A stretch of 64,000 nt of DNA from Pseudomonas siliginis (GCF_019145195.1 NZ_JAHSTW010000004.1:124001-188000); one strand, 5' to 3'; positions 9,293 through 18,407 are shown, counted from the first letter of the stretch. Notes: a model not told the origin generated them from the letters alone. A program made the numbers and translations.

Positions 9293-10179
9293 GAGGCGGC
9301 CTCGGCGGCGACGGTTGTCTTGTCGCTGCCGCCTGACATCCGCGCCGACACCACAATCGCGACGATGATCAACGCGCCACCGATGAGCATCCGCAGGGTC
9401 GGGGTTTCACTGAACAGCAGCCAGGCGAGGGTGATGCCGTAGACCGGCTCCATGGCGAACACCACTGCCGCCGTGCGTGCCTTGATCACCGCCAGACTGG
9501 CGACGAACAGGCTGTGCGCCACGCCCGTGCAGAACACCCCGAGCAGGGCGATCCACAACCAGTCCAACGCTTGAACCTGACTCAACTGCGGCGCCGCGAC
9601 CGGCAACAGACACAATGCCACGACGACGTTCTGGCACAACGCCGCCTGCACCGCCGGGATGCGCCCGGAGCTGGCGCGGTTGGTCAGCGACAGCAGGGAA
9701 AACAGCAGGCCGGACAACACTGCCCAAAGCAAGCCGACGGTCGCGCCGCTGCCCAGATCGAATGCGGGCGTGACGAGCACCAGACCGATGCTGACCAATA
9801 CCACCAGGACGATTTCATTGGCACGGATGCGTTCGCGGAAAATCAGTCCTTCGAGAATCACCGTGAACGCCGGGAAACTGGCAAAGCCCAAGGTGGCGAT
9901 GGCCACCCCGGCGATCTTCACGGATATGAAGAAACTCACCCAGTGCCCGGCCAGCAACACGCCGCTGAGGGCGAGGCGCCGCCAGTCCACGGCCTGAAGT
10001 TTCTGCCAACCATGCTGGCTGGCGAAACGGGCGAAAAATGCCAGGGCGAGCACGGCGAAAGCTGCACGTCCAAATACGATCACAGCAGGGGATGCGGCAG
10101 CGAGTTTGCCGAACACACCGGTCAGGCCAAACATCAAAGCGCCGATATGCAGAGCGCCGAGGGCGGTACGCGGAGTCAT
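9286..10179 (-). CDS. EamA/DMT superfamily transporter
   Basis: 297 residues, about ten hydrophobic helices arranged as two EamA repeats (roughly 7-137 and 148-280), each ending in the usual amphipathic loop (ERIRANEIVLVVLVSIGLVLV and ETPTLRMLIGGALIIVAIVV). The family exports or imports small metabolites and amino acids; the substrate cannot be read from sequence. It lies next to, but is oriented like, the AraC-type gene at 10252, with only 72 bases between. The regulator may therefore control it, an inference from proximity. Confidence 0.9.
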   Translation of the reverse strand: MTPRTALGALHIGALMFGLTGVFGKLAAASPAVIVFGRAAFAVLALAFFARFASQHGWQKLQAVDWRRLALSGVLLAGHWVSFFISVKIAGVAIATLGFASFPAFTVILEGLIFRERIRANEIVLVVLVSIGLVLVTPAFDLGSGATVGLLWAVLSGLLFSLLSLTNRASSGRIPAVQAALCQNVVVALCLLPVAAPQLSQVQALDWLWIALLGVFCTGVAHSLFVASLAVIKARTAAVVFAMEPVYGITLAWLLFSETPTLRMLIGGALIIVAIVVSARMSGGSDKTTVAAEAASH

Positions 10180-10251
10180 TGCATTCCTTTTTTCAGGTTC
10201 AACTTCATGGGGCCATTGAACCGCGTCTCGGCCTACAAGTCTGTCGGCAGG

Positions 10252-11016
10252 CTATCGTCTTTTGTCGTAGGAATCGCGCCGGAGATGTCCGGGCGACGAG
10301 CCGAACTCACGTAGGACTGCGGCCGAGAACGCACTTTGCGAGCTGTAACCGACGCGACTGGCTACTTCACCAATCGGTAATGCAGTGTCGCGCAGCAGTT
10401 GCACCGCGAGATGCAGGCGTCGACTGCGGATGTAATCCATCGGCGTCTGTCCGCATTCGGCCATGAACCGAGCGTGCAGGCGCGCACTGGACAACCCGGC
10501 CACGCGCGCCAGGTCGGCCACTTGCAGCGGATAGCCGGCGTATTGCTCGATGTGCGCATCCAGCGCGGCGTAGGGCAGGCGACGCGCGCCGAGTTCGGCA
10601 GGTTGCGCGTGATTGAGACTGGCCAGCAGCAACACTGCGCCTTGCTGCGCTATCAACGGATCGCTGACCGGACTGTTCGCCAGCCAGTTGACCAATTGGC
10701 TCTGCCCCGAGTCCAGCGACAGCCGCCCCGGATGATCGAGCAAGCGGCGACTGGCCTCGGCATGCGCGCCCAGCGACTCCTGCACCCATTGCCCTTCAGG
10801 GATGTCGAGCACCAGGCAGCTGCTGCCTTGGGGACTGTCGCAGGCATGATGAGCGCCGGACGGAACCACCACAACACTCTGCTGACGCACTTGGCTGCCA
10901 CAGCCCTCGACCTCGAAATCCAGCGCACCGGACAGCCCGAACACCAACTGCGCGTGCTCGTGGCTGTGCACAATCAGGTCATGGGTGTACTGGCGCAGGG
11001 TGAGGATCGGTCGCAT
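10252..11016 (-). CDS. AraC family transcriptional regulator (cupin sensor type)
   Basis: 254 residues. The N-terminal half is a cupin-like ligand domain (HDLIVHSHEHAQLVFGLSGALDFEVEG, about 11-37). The C-terminal 100 residues hold two helix-turn-helix motifs (LQVADLARVAGLSSARLHARF and IGEVASRVGYSSQSAFSAAV) and the family signature ending SPGHLRRD. It lies upstream of, and on the same strand as, the EamA transporter, a common regulator-plus-exporter pair. The 135 bases to the divergent phosphoesterase gene would contain its promoter. Confidence 0.9.
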   Translation of the reverse strand: MRPILTLRQYTHDLIVHSHEHAQLVFGLSGALDFEVEGCGSQVRQQSVVVVPSGAHHACDSPQGSSCLVLDIPEGQWVQESLGAHAEASRRLLDHPGRLSLDSGQSQLVNWLANSPVSDPLIAQQGAVLLLASLNHAQPAELGARRLPYAALDAHIEQYAGYPLQVADLARVAGLSSARLHARFMAECGQTPMDYIRSRRLHLAVQLLRDTALPIGEVASRVGYSSQSAFSAAVLREFGSSPGHLRRDSYDKRR

Positions 11017-11151
11017 GGCAGGTTGTCTCCGAAGTGGCCATCAGTCTACACCGCCGTACGCCGGATGCGCTGTCACACGACTGACTCACGCTTGTCACGG
11101 TCGATTAACCGGGCGCGCGCAAGCTGGCGAAAACATCGCAGAGGGTTGCCC

Positions 11152-11967
11152 ATGACCAGCGCCGAGCTCGCCCGACCCAGCCGCAAACAACGGGTGCGAA
11201 CCCTGTGGATCTCCGATGTGCACCTGGGCACCCGGGATTGCCAGGCCGAGCACTTGTCGCAATTTCTCAAGGGCTACCACGCCGACAAGGTCTATCTGGT
11301 CGGCGACATCATCGACGGCTGGAAACTGCGCAGCGGCATGTACTGGCCGCAAGCCCACACCAACGTCATCCGCCGCCTGCTGACCATGAGCAAGCGCGGC
11401 ACCGAGGTGATTTACGTCACCGGCAACCACGACGAATTCCTGCGGCGCTATTCGAAACTGATTCTGGGCAATATCCAGTTGGTCGACGAAGCGGTGCACG
11501 TTACCGCGGATGGCCGGCATTTGCTGGTGATTCACGGCGATCAGTTCGATGTGATCACCCGCTATCACCGCTGGCTGGCGTTTCTCGGCGACTCGGCCTA
11601 CGAATTCACCCTGACCCTCAACCGCTGGCTCAATCACTGGCGTGCCCGTTATGGCTACGGTTACTGGTCGCTGTCGGCGTACCTGAAACACAAGGTCAAG
11701 ACCGCCGTCAGTTTCATCAGCGACTTTGAAGAAGCCATCGCCCACGAGTGTGTGAAGCGCGAACTGCATGGCGTGGTTTGCGGGCATATTCACCATGCCG
11801 AGATTCGCAAAGTGGGGGAGGTGGACTACCTTAATTGCGGCGATTGGGTCGAGTCGTGCACGGCGCTGATCGAGCATTGGGACGGCACGATCGAGTTGTA
11901 CCGGCTGGCGGATGCCCAGGCGCGGGAGGCGGAGCTCAGGGCTGCCAAGGTTGCCGAGATCGCTTAG
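11152..11967 (+). CDS. LpxH-like UDP-2,3-diacylglucosamine diphosphatase family metallophosphoesterase
   Basis: 271 residues. All calcineurin-like metallophosphoesterase motifs are present: SDVHLGT (about 21-27), GDIIDGW, GNHDEF, IHGDQFD and GHIHHAE. LpxH removes UMP from UDP-2,3-diacylglucosamine in lipid A synthesis. This protein is longer than LpxH (about 240) and belongs to the broader LpxH-like group, so the true substrate is uncertain. Start ATG 11152 is chosen because it has AGAGG 7 bases upstream and because longer reading into the AraC promoter region gives non-homologous sequence. Confidence 0.85.
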   Translation: MTSAELARPSRKQRVRTLWISDVHLGTRDCQAEHLSQFLKGYHADKVYLVGDIIDGWKLRSGMYWPQAHTNVIRRLLTMSKRGTEVIYVTGNHDEFLRRYSKLILGNIQLVDEAVHVTADGRHLLVIHGDQFDVITRYHRWLAFLGDSAYEFTLTLNRWLNHWRARYGYGYWSLSAYLKHKVKTAVSFISDFEEAIAHECVKRELHGVVCGHIHHAEIRKVGEVDYLNCGDWVESCTALIEHWDGTIELYRLADAQAREAELRAAKVAEIA

Positions 11968-11987
11968 TTCTCGGGTGTTTGAAAGGT

Positions 11988-12067
11988 CCTCATCGCTGGC
12001 AAGCCAGCTCCCACAGGTTTTGTTAACGGCACAGAACCCTGTGGGAGCTGGCTTGCCAGCGATGAGG
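11988..12067. repeat. REP doublet, gctggcaagccagc type
   Basis: Two inverted copies of a different REP family member (ctcatcgctggcaagccagc and its complement) flank about 36 bases between convergent genes. It differs from the gagcaggctcg type seen elsewhere in the window. Confidence 0.9.
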
Positions 12068-12082
12068 GCAGAACAAACAACA

Positions 12083-12673
12083 TCAAGCGGGGCTGTGTTC
12101 TTGCATCGCGGCTTTGTAGATCGAGTTCTTCGGTTGCGCAAATAGCCTTTCCATCATCGGCTCGAAGAAACTCAGCGGCAGCGTGTCGTACGCCGGATCA
12201 AACGCCGCCGCGTCGTATTTGGCGCAGAACTCGGCAGTGGCGTGGAACTGCGGATGATCCTTGAATTGCTCGCGCAAGTGCCGGTCCATGCCCAGGTGAT
12301 GAAAGAAGTAATAGCCCTGAAAGATGCCGTGCTTCTCCACCATCCACAGATTTTCCGCACTCACGAACGGCTTGAGAATCGCCGCGGCGATGTCCGGATG
12401 ATTGTAGGAACCGAGGGTGTCGCCAATGTCATGCAACAGCGCGCAGACCACGTACTCCTCGTCTCGCCCGTCGCGAAAGGCGCGGGTTGCGGTTTGCAGT
12501 GAGTGGGTCAGGCGATCCACGGGGAAACCGCCAAAGTCGCCCTCAAGCAGCTTCAAATGCGCGAGGATCCGCGACGGTAGCTGTCTGGCATAGGCACTGA
12601 AGTCCGCGGCGATGATCGCCCAGTCTTCCTCGGTGCCGTCTTTCATGTGGGTGAAGCGAGCATGGGCACTCAT
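12083..12673 (-). CDS. HD domain-containing phosphohydrolase-like protein
   Basis: 196 residues. Metal-binding HD-domain residues can be seen: THSLQTATRA (first His, about 56), LLHDIGDTLG (HD doublet, about 80-86), NHPDIAAAIL and VEKHGIFQGYYFFHHLG (distal histidines, about 112-126). This pattern is closer to the mixed-valent di-iron HD oxygenases (PhnZ/MIOX-like) than to nucleotidases, but the substrate is unknown. It is followed upstream by a DUF962 gene 14 bases away on the same strand, so the two probably form an operon. Confidence 0.8.
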   Translation of the reverse strand: MSAHARFTHMKDGTEEDWAIIAADFSAYARQLPSRILAHLKLLEGDFGGFPVDRLTHSLQTATRAFRDGRDEEYVVCALLHDIGDTLGSYNHPDIAAAILKPFVSAENLWMVEKHGIFQGYYFFHHLGMDRHLREQFKDHPQFHATAEFCAKYDAAAFDPAYDTLPLSFFEPMMERLFAQPKNSIYKAAMQEHSPA

Positions 12674-12687
12674 CGGCAGACCCTCAT

Positions 12688-12999
12688 TCAGAACGCCACG
12701 CGACCGAGAATCATGTCGCGGTACATGACGAAATCGCCGAGCAGGCTGTACAGCGGATGCTGAAACGTCGCCGGGCGGTTTTTCTCGAAAAAGAAATGGC
12801 CGATCCAGGCAAAGCTGTAGCCGGCCAGAGGTAGCGCGAGCAACAGCAGCCAGGCGCCTTTGGCGATGCTCAGGGCGAGAATGAAGATGACCAGAGAGGT
12901 GCCGATGAAATGCAGACGACGGCAGGTGCTGTTGCTGTGTTCGGCGAGGTAATACGGATAGAACTCGGCGAAGCTGTTGAACTGCTTGATGTTTTCCAC
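12688..12999 (-). CDS. Mpo1-like DUF962 membrane protein
   Basis: 103 residues from a GTG start (MENIKQFNSFAEFYPYYLAEH). The DUF962 hallmarks are HSNSTCRRLHFIGT and SYFSAWIGHFFFEKNRPATF-like residues around 60-75 (AWIGHFFFEKNRPATF), plus two or three hydrophobic segments. Yeast Mpo1 is an iron-dependent dioxygenase of 2-hydroxy fatty acids; the bacterial role is not established. The frame extends 25 codons further upstream to an ATG at 13074. The GTG at 12999 is preferred because it has AGAGAG 8 bases upstream and gives the length I know for homologues. Confidence 0.78.
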   Translation of the reverse strand: MENIKQFNSFAEFYPYYLAEHSNSTCRRLHFIGTSLVIFILALSIAKGAWLLLLALPLAGYSFAWIGHFFFEKNRPATFQHPLYSLLGDFVMYRDMILGRVAF

Positions 13000-13164
13000 G
13001 ACCGGGCTCTCTGTGGTGATTGTTCTGGCGACAAGTTGTTCGGCGGGGAGCTTATTTGAGTCTAGAGTGATCATTGGCGTGGGCCAGTGACAATCGGCGC
13101 CACTTTAGTATCCTTCGCAAATAGGGCGGTTATCTGCAGCCCGTCATGTAAAAGAATAACAACC

Positions 13165-14226
13165 ATGAGCGAACGAACGACTTCTGCAAGCTGGGCGATG
13201 GGGATTGTCAAAGCACTGGAGATGGACGGCCTGGATTGCCGGGTTCTGTTCAGACAACTGGGGCTGGATTTCAGTGCCCTGGAAGATCCGGATGCGCGCT
13301 TCCCGCAGGATTCCATGACCCGGCTCTGGCAGCGCGCGGTCGAGGTGTCCGGCAACCCGGCGATCGGCCTGAACATGGGCAAAGTGGTGCGCCCGGCCTC
13401 GTTTCACGTCGCCGGCTATGCGCTGATGTCGAGCAATACCCTGGCTGAAGGCTTCCAGCGTCTGGTGCGCTATCAACGCATCATTGCCGAAAGCGCTGAC
13501 CTGAGCTTTCGCCTGCTCGACGAAGGTTATGCGCTGATTCTCACCGTGCACGGCGATCATTTGCCGCCGACCCGGCAGAGCGCCGAAGCGTCACTGGCCT
13601 GCGCGTTGGCGCTGTGCGGCTGGCTGACCGGGCGTCCGCTGCACCCGGTCAAAGTGTTGGTTCAGGGCGATCAGCCGACAAATCTGCAACCTTATAAAGA
13701 AGCCTTTCACGCACCGCTGGTGTTCAACGCGCCATACGACGCGTTGATCTTCGAACGGGCCGACATGGAGGCGCCGCTGCCGACAGCCAACGAAGCCATG
13801 GCGCTGTTGCATGATCGCTTTGCCGGGGAATATCTGGCACGGTTCTCCGAAAGTCGCGTGACGCACCGGGCACGCCAGGTGCTGTGTCGTTTGCTGCCCC
13901 AGGGCGAGCCCAAGCGCGACACCGTGGCGCAGACGCTGCACCTGTCGCAACGCACCTTGCAGCGGCGCTTGCAGGAGGAGGGCACCAGTTTTCAGCAGTT
14001 GCTCGACGACACTCGGCGTGAACTGGCCGAACAATATCTGGCGCAACCGAGCATGACCTTGCTGGAAATCGCCTACCTGCTGGGCTTTGCCGACCCGAGC
14101 AACTTCTTCCGCGCGTTTCGCCGCTGGTTCGACACCACGCCCGGCGAGTACCGCTTGCGCCTGGCGCAGGTGCCAGATGCGGTCAATGACGCCAGAACGC
14201 CGGAATACACAGCACAAACACCGTAA
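13165..14226 (+). CDS. AraC family transcriptional regulator (OruR/arabinose-binding-2 type)
   Basis: 353 residues from MSERTTSASW. The N-terminal 200 residues match the Arabinose_bd (OruR/GliR-like) sensor type (FPQDSMTRLWQRAVEVSGNPAIGLNMG, then HVAGYALMSSNTLAEGFQRLVRYQRI). The C-terminal HTH domain contains VAQTLHLSQRTLQRRLQEEG and LLEIAYLLGFADPSNFFRAFRRW. Such regulators often control amino acid or fatty acid catabolic genes. The 3' end overlaps the convergent trkH gene by 44 bases, so the two may influence each other by transcriptional collision. Confidence 0.9.
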   Translation: MSERTTSASWAMGIVKALEMDGLDCRVLFRQLGLDFSALEDPDARFPQDSMTRLWQRAVEVSGNPAIGLNMGKVVRPASFHVAGYALMSSNTLAEGFQRLVRYQRIIAESADLSFRLLDEGYALILTVHGDHLPPTRQSAEASLACALALCGWLTGRPLHPVKVLVQGDQPTNLQPYKEAFHAPLVFNAPYDALIFERADMEAPLPTANEAMALLHDRFAGEYLARFSESRVTHRARQVLCRLLPQGEPKRDTVAQTLHLSQRTLQRRLQEEGTSFQQLLDDTRRELAEQYLAQPSMTLLEIAYLLGFADPSNFFRAFRRWFDTTPGEYRLRLAQVPDAVNDARTPEYTAQTP

Positions 14227-15637
14227 TGATCTCCAGTCGGCCGAGCAGCATGCCGAACGACAGAATCCATTTCGCCGCATCCGGCAGGGTCGCGAAGTTG
14301 CCGGCCGGGCCGATGGTTTCGCCCAGACCCGGGCCGACGCCGGACACGGTGCTGGCGGCGCCGGTCAGTGCGGTCATCCAGTCGACTCCGAGCAGCGACA
14401 GCAGCAGGGCGATCACGCAGATGGTGATGGCGAAGAAGAACGAGAAGGTCAGGATCGAACGGACAATTTCTTCGTCGAGGCGGTGACCGTTGTACTTCTG
14501 CTTGATCACCGCGCGCGGGTGGATCAGCTGATTGAGGTTGGCCTTGAGCAGGATATAGGCGACCTGGAAACGGAAAATCTTGATCCCGCCCGCCGTCGAT
14601 CCTGAGCAGCCGCCGACAAAACCCAGATAGAAAAACAGCATCAGCGAGAAGTTGCCCCACAGGCTGTAGTCACCGAGGGCGAAACCGGTGGTAGTGACTA
14701 CCGAGGTCACGTTCAGCGCCACATGCCGCAATGCTTCCAGCCAATGCAGCTTGGTGGTCCACCAATACCAGGTGCCGAGCACCAGCCAGGTCACCAGCAA
14801 CATTGCCAGCAAACCCTGCACCTGTTGATCCCTGATCAACGCACGGCGGTTGCCGCGCAGCGTCGCCACGTAGAGGGTGAACGGCAGGCTGCCGAGGATC
14901 ATGATGACAATCGCCACCCAATGAACTGCCGGTTGCGTCCACTTGGCCAGCGACTGGTCGGAGGTCGAGAAACCACCGGTGGAAATCGCCGACATCGCGT
15001 GGTTGATCGCATCGAACGGGCTCATTCCCGCCCACCAGAACGCCAGGCTGCCGAGAATGGTGATACCGACGTAGGCCGCCACAATCAACCGCGCCACCAT
15101 GTGCGAACGCGGCATGACCTTTTCCGAACGGTCCGAGGATTCGGTCTGGAACAGGCGCATGCCACCGATGCGCAGCAGCGGCAGAATCGCCACCGCCATG
15201 CCGATGAAGCCGATGCCGCCGATCCAGTGCAGCAGCGAACGCCACATCAAAATCCCCGGCGACATGTTGTCCAGGCCGTTGAGCACGGTGGAGCCGGTGG
15301 CCGTGATGCCGGACATGCTTTCGAAGAACGAGTCGGTGTAGCTGATGTGCTGGGTCAGCAGAAACGGCAGCGCGGCGAAAATGCACACCACCAGCCAACT
15401 GCTGACTGTCAGCAGGTACATGTCGCGCGGGCGCAGGTGAATGTGTTCCGGTCTGCCGGGGATCACCAGAGCGAGGCCGGCGACAAAGGTGATCATGCTC
15501 GCCCAGAGGAACGACGGCAGGTCGCTGGTGCGCTCGAAAATCACCAGCGTGGCCATCGGCACGACCATGGCCACAGCCAGCGTGATCAGGAAGATGCCGA
15601 TGATAAAACCAATGATCCGTAAGGTCGGCAACGCCAT
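14183..15637 (-). CDS. trkH: Trk-type potassium uptake protein TrkH
   Basis: 484 residues with about ten transmembrane helices in four pore-loop repeats. The selectivity-filter loops are visible: ITATGSTVL (about 111), AISTGGFSTSD (about 217), SVVTTTGFALGDY (about 315) and TVSGVGPGLGE (about 433). TrkH is the membrane channel of the Trk K+ uptake system and works with cytoplasmic TrkA, which is not in this window. It overlaps the convergent AraC gene at its 3' end. The gap to the divergent nitroreductase is about 120 bases. Confidence 0.96.
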   Translation of the reverse strand: MALPTLRIIGFIIGIFLITLAVAMVVPMATLVIFERTSDLPSFLWASMITFVAGLALVIPGRPEHIHLRPRDMYLLTVSSWLVVCIFAALPFLLTQHISYTDSFFESMSGITATGSTVLNGLDNMSPGILMWRSLLHWIGGIGFIGMAVAILPLLRIGGMRLFQTESSDRSEKVMPRSHMVARLIVAAYVGITILGSLAFWWAGMSPFDAINHAMSAISTGGFSTSDQSLAKWTQPAVHWVAIVIMILGSLPFTLYVATLRGNRRALIRDQQVQGLLAMLLVTWLVLGTWYWWTTKLHWLEALRHVALNVTSVVTTTGFALGDYSLWGNFSLMLFFYLGFVGGCSGSTAGGIKIFRFQVAYILLKANLNQLIHPRAVIKQKYNGHRLDEEIVRSILTFSFFFAITICVIALLLSLLGVDWMTALTGAASTVSGVGPGLGETIGPAGNFATLPDAAKWILSFGMLLGRLEIITVFVLCIPAFWRH

Positions 15638-15758
15638 GAAATCCGCTCGGGCTGGTGGGAGAAGGGCGCCATTCTACCTGCGGGGCAAGGCATGTAAACC
15701 GGCAGGCGCTGCGCAGTTGCAGCTAGAATAGCTGCACATTTTTCAAAGGAGGTGGCCG

Positions 15759-16325
15759 ATGCAGGCTCTCGACGCGTTGCTCAACCGTGTTTCCGTTCCC
15801 CGCCTGGTCGAACCGGCCCCTACTGCCGAGCAGCGCGAAGCCCTGTTCGGCGCGGCCTTGCGTGCCCCGGATCACGGGCATTTGCAGCCGTACCGCTTTT
15901 TGACCGTCGAAGGCGCGGCGCGTGAGCAAATGGGCGAGTTGCTGGCCGAGGCGGCCCGCCAGCAGGGCGGCGAAGTCACCGACGCGATGATCGACAAGGC
16001 GCGCAACGGCCCGTTGCGGGCACCGCTGGTGGTTGTAGTGATCGCGAAATTGCAGGAGCACGTGAAATACCCGAAGGCCGAGCAACTGCTCACTGCCGGC
16101 TGTGCGGCCCACGGGATTTTGCTCGCGGCGTATGCGCAGGGGATTGGCGCGGTGTGGCGCACCGGGGATCTGGCGTACTCGAAGCATGTGGCCGAAGGTC
16201 TGGGACTGGTGGAAGGCGAGGAGGTGATCGCGTTCCTCTATCTCGGCACGCCGCAGAAAGAGCCGCGGGTGGCGGAGAAGGTTGATCTGGCTGAGTTCGT
16301 CAGCGCTTGGCCCGGTAAAGCCTGA
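15759..16325 (+). CDS. Nitroreductase family protein (YdjA-like)
   Basis: 188 residues. FMN-binding motifs of the short YdjA-type nitroreductases are present: PDHGHLQPYRFLTVEG (about 33-48), RNGPLRAPLVVVVIAKLQ, and AAHGILLAAYAQGIGAVWRTGDLAYS (about 113-138), with EEVIAFLYLGTP near the end. These are homodimeric NAD(P)H-dependent flavoproteins acting on quinones or nitro compounds. AAAGGAGG 6 bases before the ATG supports the start. It is followed by a REP doublet. Confidence 0.9.
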   Translation: MQALDALLNRVSVPRLVEPAPTAEQREALFGAALRAPDHGHLQPYRFLTVEGAAREQMGELLAEAARQQGGEVTDAMIDKARNGPLRAPLVVVVIAKLQEHVKYPKAEQLLTAGCAAHGILLAAYAQGIGAVWRTGDLAYSKHVAEGLGLVEGEEVIAFLYLGTPQKEPRVAEKVDLAEFVSAWPGKA

Positions 16326-16339
16326 CCCGATTTCAAACT

Positions 16340-16427
16340 GTGGGAGCGAGCCTGCTCGCGAAGACGGAGTGTCAGTGGTCATATTGGTTGACTGACACAC
16401 CGCTTTCGCGAGCAGGCTCGCTCCCAC
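16340..16427. repeat. REP doublet after nitroreductase gene
   Basis: Inverted pair of gtgggagcgagcctgctcgc units about 35 bases apart. It lies between convergent nitroreductase and kinase genes and ends 10 bases before the kinase stop. Confidence 0.9.
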
Positions 16428-16437
16428 ATTTTTTGCT

Positions 16438-17778
16438 TCAGGGCTGGACCACGACTCCCGGTACCAAAGGCAATTCCAGACTCGCCACAAAGCCACCCTG
16501 CGGATGATTGGCCAGCGTTAGCGTGCCGCCATGCCGTTCCGCCGCGCGTTTGGCAATCGCCAGCCCCAGGCCATGCCCGGCAGCGGTCTGCCCCGGCGCC
16601 CGGTAGAACGGCTCGCCCAACTGACTCAGATGTTCGGTCTGCACCCCCGGCCCGTGGTCGCGCACGCTGATGACAATCCGCTCTCCCTGCCGCGCAGCCT
16701 GCAATTCGATCGGCTGATCGCTCGGGTTGAAGCGCTGGGCGTTGCGCAGCAAATTGTCCACGGCGCGCTCGATCATCGTCGGCCAGCCTTTGAGATTCAG
16801 CTGCGGCTCGGCTTGCAGGCGTACGGTCTGCTCGGGGGAGCTGAGCTGCGCATCCTTTTGCAGCGTGGCGAGCAACGCATTCAGGTCCACTTCTTCAGCG
16901 CTGGCGTTGTCGGCATCGACTCGCGCCAGCACCAGAATTTCACTGATCAACGCCTCCAGCCGATCGCATTCGCGGGTCAGGCGTGGCCACAGTTTTTCGC
17001 GCTCTTCAGGGTTGGCGCGCTCGGCCAAAGCCAACGCGATGCGCAGGCGCGCCAGTGGTGAGCGCAGTTCATGGGAGACATCGCGCAGCAACTGGCGCTG
17101 ACTGCCGATCAGGCTTTGCAAGCGCGCACCCATGCGGTTGAAATCGGTGGCCAGCACGCCGAATTCGTCGCGGCGGTTGGCCAGTTTCGCCAAGCTGTTC
17201 TGCTGATATGTGGTCTGCCCCAGATCATGCACCGCGCCGCGCAAGCGACTCAGTGGGCGGGTGATGGAGAAAGTCACGAGCAAACTGAACAGGGTCAGCA
17301 CCACCAGCGCGATGCCCAGCGCGCTCAGCGGCCAGAGCAGACTTTCGCGGTGCCAGGCGTCGAGTTCCGGGTGCGGGATGCGGTAGATGAACAGGTAGGT
17401 ATCACCGGTTTTTTCACTGGTGATCTCGTCGGTCAGACGCCGCCATGGCAGGCGGCGGTCATCGTTGTTCTGCCGCGCTTCGAATGCTGCGGCGCGGCGC
17501 GGGAAGGTGCCACGCACCACCGGATCGCCGGTTTCGTTGAGCACTTGAACGTCGATGTGATACTGACGTTTGCGTTGTTCGAGAATGTCCTGCGCGGCTT
17601 CTTCGCCTTGGGTTTCGTAAGTCTGCGTCCATTCTGCCGCCAGCGTGTTGAGGCCGGGATGGCGGCTGAGAATCCACGCGTCCTGATTGAGCATGTGCCC
17701 GAGCAGAATCGACAGCCCGGCTACCAGAGCGATGGCCAGCCAGAAGCTCGCAAGAATCCGCCAGAACAGTGAACGCAC
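16438..17778 (-). CDS. cpxS: CpxS-like sensor histidine kinase
   Basis: 446 residues. TM1 is at about 11-33, a periplasmic sensor at about 34-150, and TM2 at about 150-173 (ALGIALVVLTLFSLLVTF). A HAMP linker (RPLSRLRGAVHDLG) precedes the HisKA domain with the phosphoacceptor His in DVSHELRSPLARLRIAL (about 237), followed by the HATPase domain (N box NLLRNAQRF, G1 VRDHGPGV, G2 HGLGLAIAKRAAERHGG). Adjacent genes for a Spy/CpxP-like protein and an OmpR-type regulator give the same set as the Cpx system of P. aeruginosa (CpxR/CpxS), hence the symbol. It probably senses envelope protein stress. The kinase and regulator genes are separated by more than 1.8 kb here. Confidence 0.85.
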   Translation of the reverse strand: MRSLFWRILASFWLAIALVAGLSILLGHMLNQDAWILSRHPGLNTLAAEWTQTYETQGEEAAQDILEQRKRQYHIDVQVLNETGDPVVRGTFPRRAAAFEARQNNDDRRLPWRRLTDEITSEKTGDTYLFIYRIPHPELDAWHRESLLWPLSALGIALVVLTLFSLLVTFSITRPLSRLRGAVHDLGQTTYQQNSLAKLANRRDEFGVLATDFNRMGARLQSLIGSQRQLLRDVSHELRSPLARLRIALALAERANPEEREKLWPRLTRECDRLEALISEILVLARVDADNASAEEVDLNALLATLQKDAQLSSPEQTVRLQAEPQLNLKGWPTMIERAVDNLLRNAQRFNPSDQPIELQAARQGERIVISVRDHGPGVQTEHLSQLGEPFYRAPGQTAAGHGLGLAIAKRAAERHGGTLTLANHPQGGFVASLELPLVPGVVVQP

Positions 17779-17809
17779 AGAAACTCCTCGAAAATCACAC
17801 CGTTCAAAT

Positions 17810-17896
17810 GTGGGAGCGAGCCTGCTCGCGAAGGCGTAGTGTCAGTCAATTCATCGCTGGCTGATACACCGCCTTCGCGAGCAGGCTCGCTCCCAC
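17810..17896. repeat. REP doublet between spy-like and kinase genes
   Basis: Inverted pair of gagcaggctcg-type REP units within the same transcription direction (spy-like to kinase). Transcribed RNA would fold here and could lower kinase expression relative to the chaperone. Confidence 0.9.
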
Positions 17897-17915
17897 ATTC
17901 GATTTGAATGGAACA

Positions 17916-17941
17916 GGCCCGACGAGGTGAGTCGTCGGGCC
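17916..17941 (-). terminator. Hairpin after the spy-like gene
   Basis: A perfect 10-bp stem (ggcccgacga / tcgtcgggcc, 6-nt loop) lies 13 bases after the spy-like stop. On the minus strand it is followed by tgttccattc, only moderately U-rich, so it may be a partial terminator or attenuator. Confidence 0.55.
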
Positions 17942-17954
17942 CAGGGTCAAGCCA

Positions 17955-18407
17955 TTATTGCGCCTTTTGCGCCTGCTGCGCTTTCCAGGCCTTGAACTCG
18001 GCCCATTCGGCGCGGCGTTCGGCGCGTTTCTTCTGGATCTCGTCGAACTGCTTCTGTTGCTCGGGCTTAAGCAGTGCGCGGACATCGGACTCGGCTTTCT
18101 TGTGGTTGGCCGCGATCTCGTCCTTCATGGCTTTCTGGTCGGCCGGCGAGAGTTTTTCCAGGTACTTGTCGACCACCTGCTTACGCTCCTGCATCTGCTC
18201 GCCCATGATCTTGCGAATCTGCTCGCGCTGTTCGCGGGTCAGGTCGAGCTGGCTGTACGGGCCTTTGCCGTGCATGCCGCCGTGCATCTGACCACCGTGG
18301 CGCGGGCCATCCAGCGGACCACCGAGCGGACCGCCATCTTGCGGCATGGCCATGGCCACGGTTGGCAGAGCGGCAGCGAACATCAGAGCGATAAGAGTCT
18401 TGCGCAT
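17955..18407 (-). CDS. Spy/CpxP family periplasmic stress chaperone
   Basis: 150 residues. A signal peptide ends near VAMAMPQ (about 20). A Gly/His-rich linker (about 25-50, HGGQMHGGMHGKGP) is followed by helices carrying the LTxxQ-family motifs LTREQREQIRKIM (about 54) and LKPEQQKQFDEIQ (about 106), and a basic, Gln/Lys-rich tail. Spy and CpxP bind unfolded periplasmic proteins, and CpxP also damps the sensor kinase. It lies upstream of the kinase on the same strand. A GTAAA direct repeat about 85 bases upstream fits CpxR control. GAGATA 5 bases before the ATG serves as ribosome-binding site. Confidence 0.88.
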   Translation of the reverse strand: MRKTLIALMFAAALPTVAMAMPQDGGPLGGPLDGPRHGGQMHGGMHGKGPYSQLDLTREQREQIRKIMGEQMQERKQVVDKYLEKLSPADQKAMKDEIAANHKKAESDVRALLKPEQQKQFDEIQKKRAERRAEWAEFKAWKAQQAQKAQ

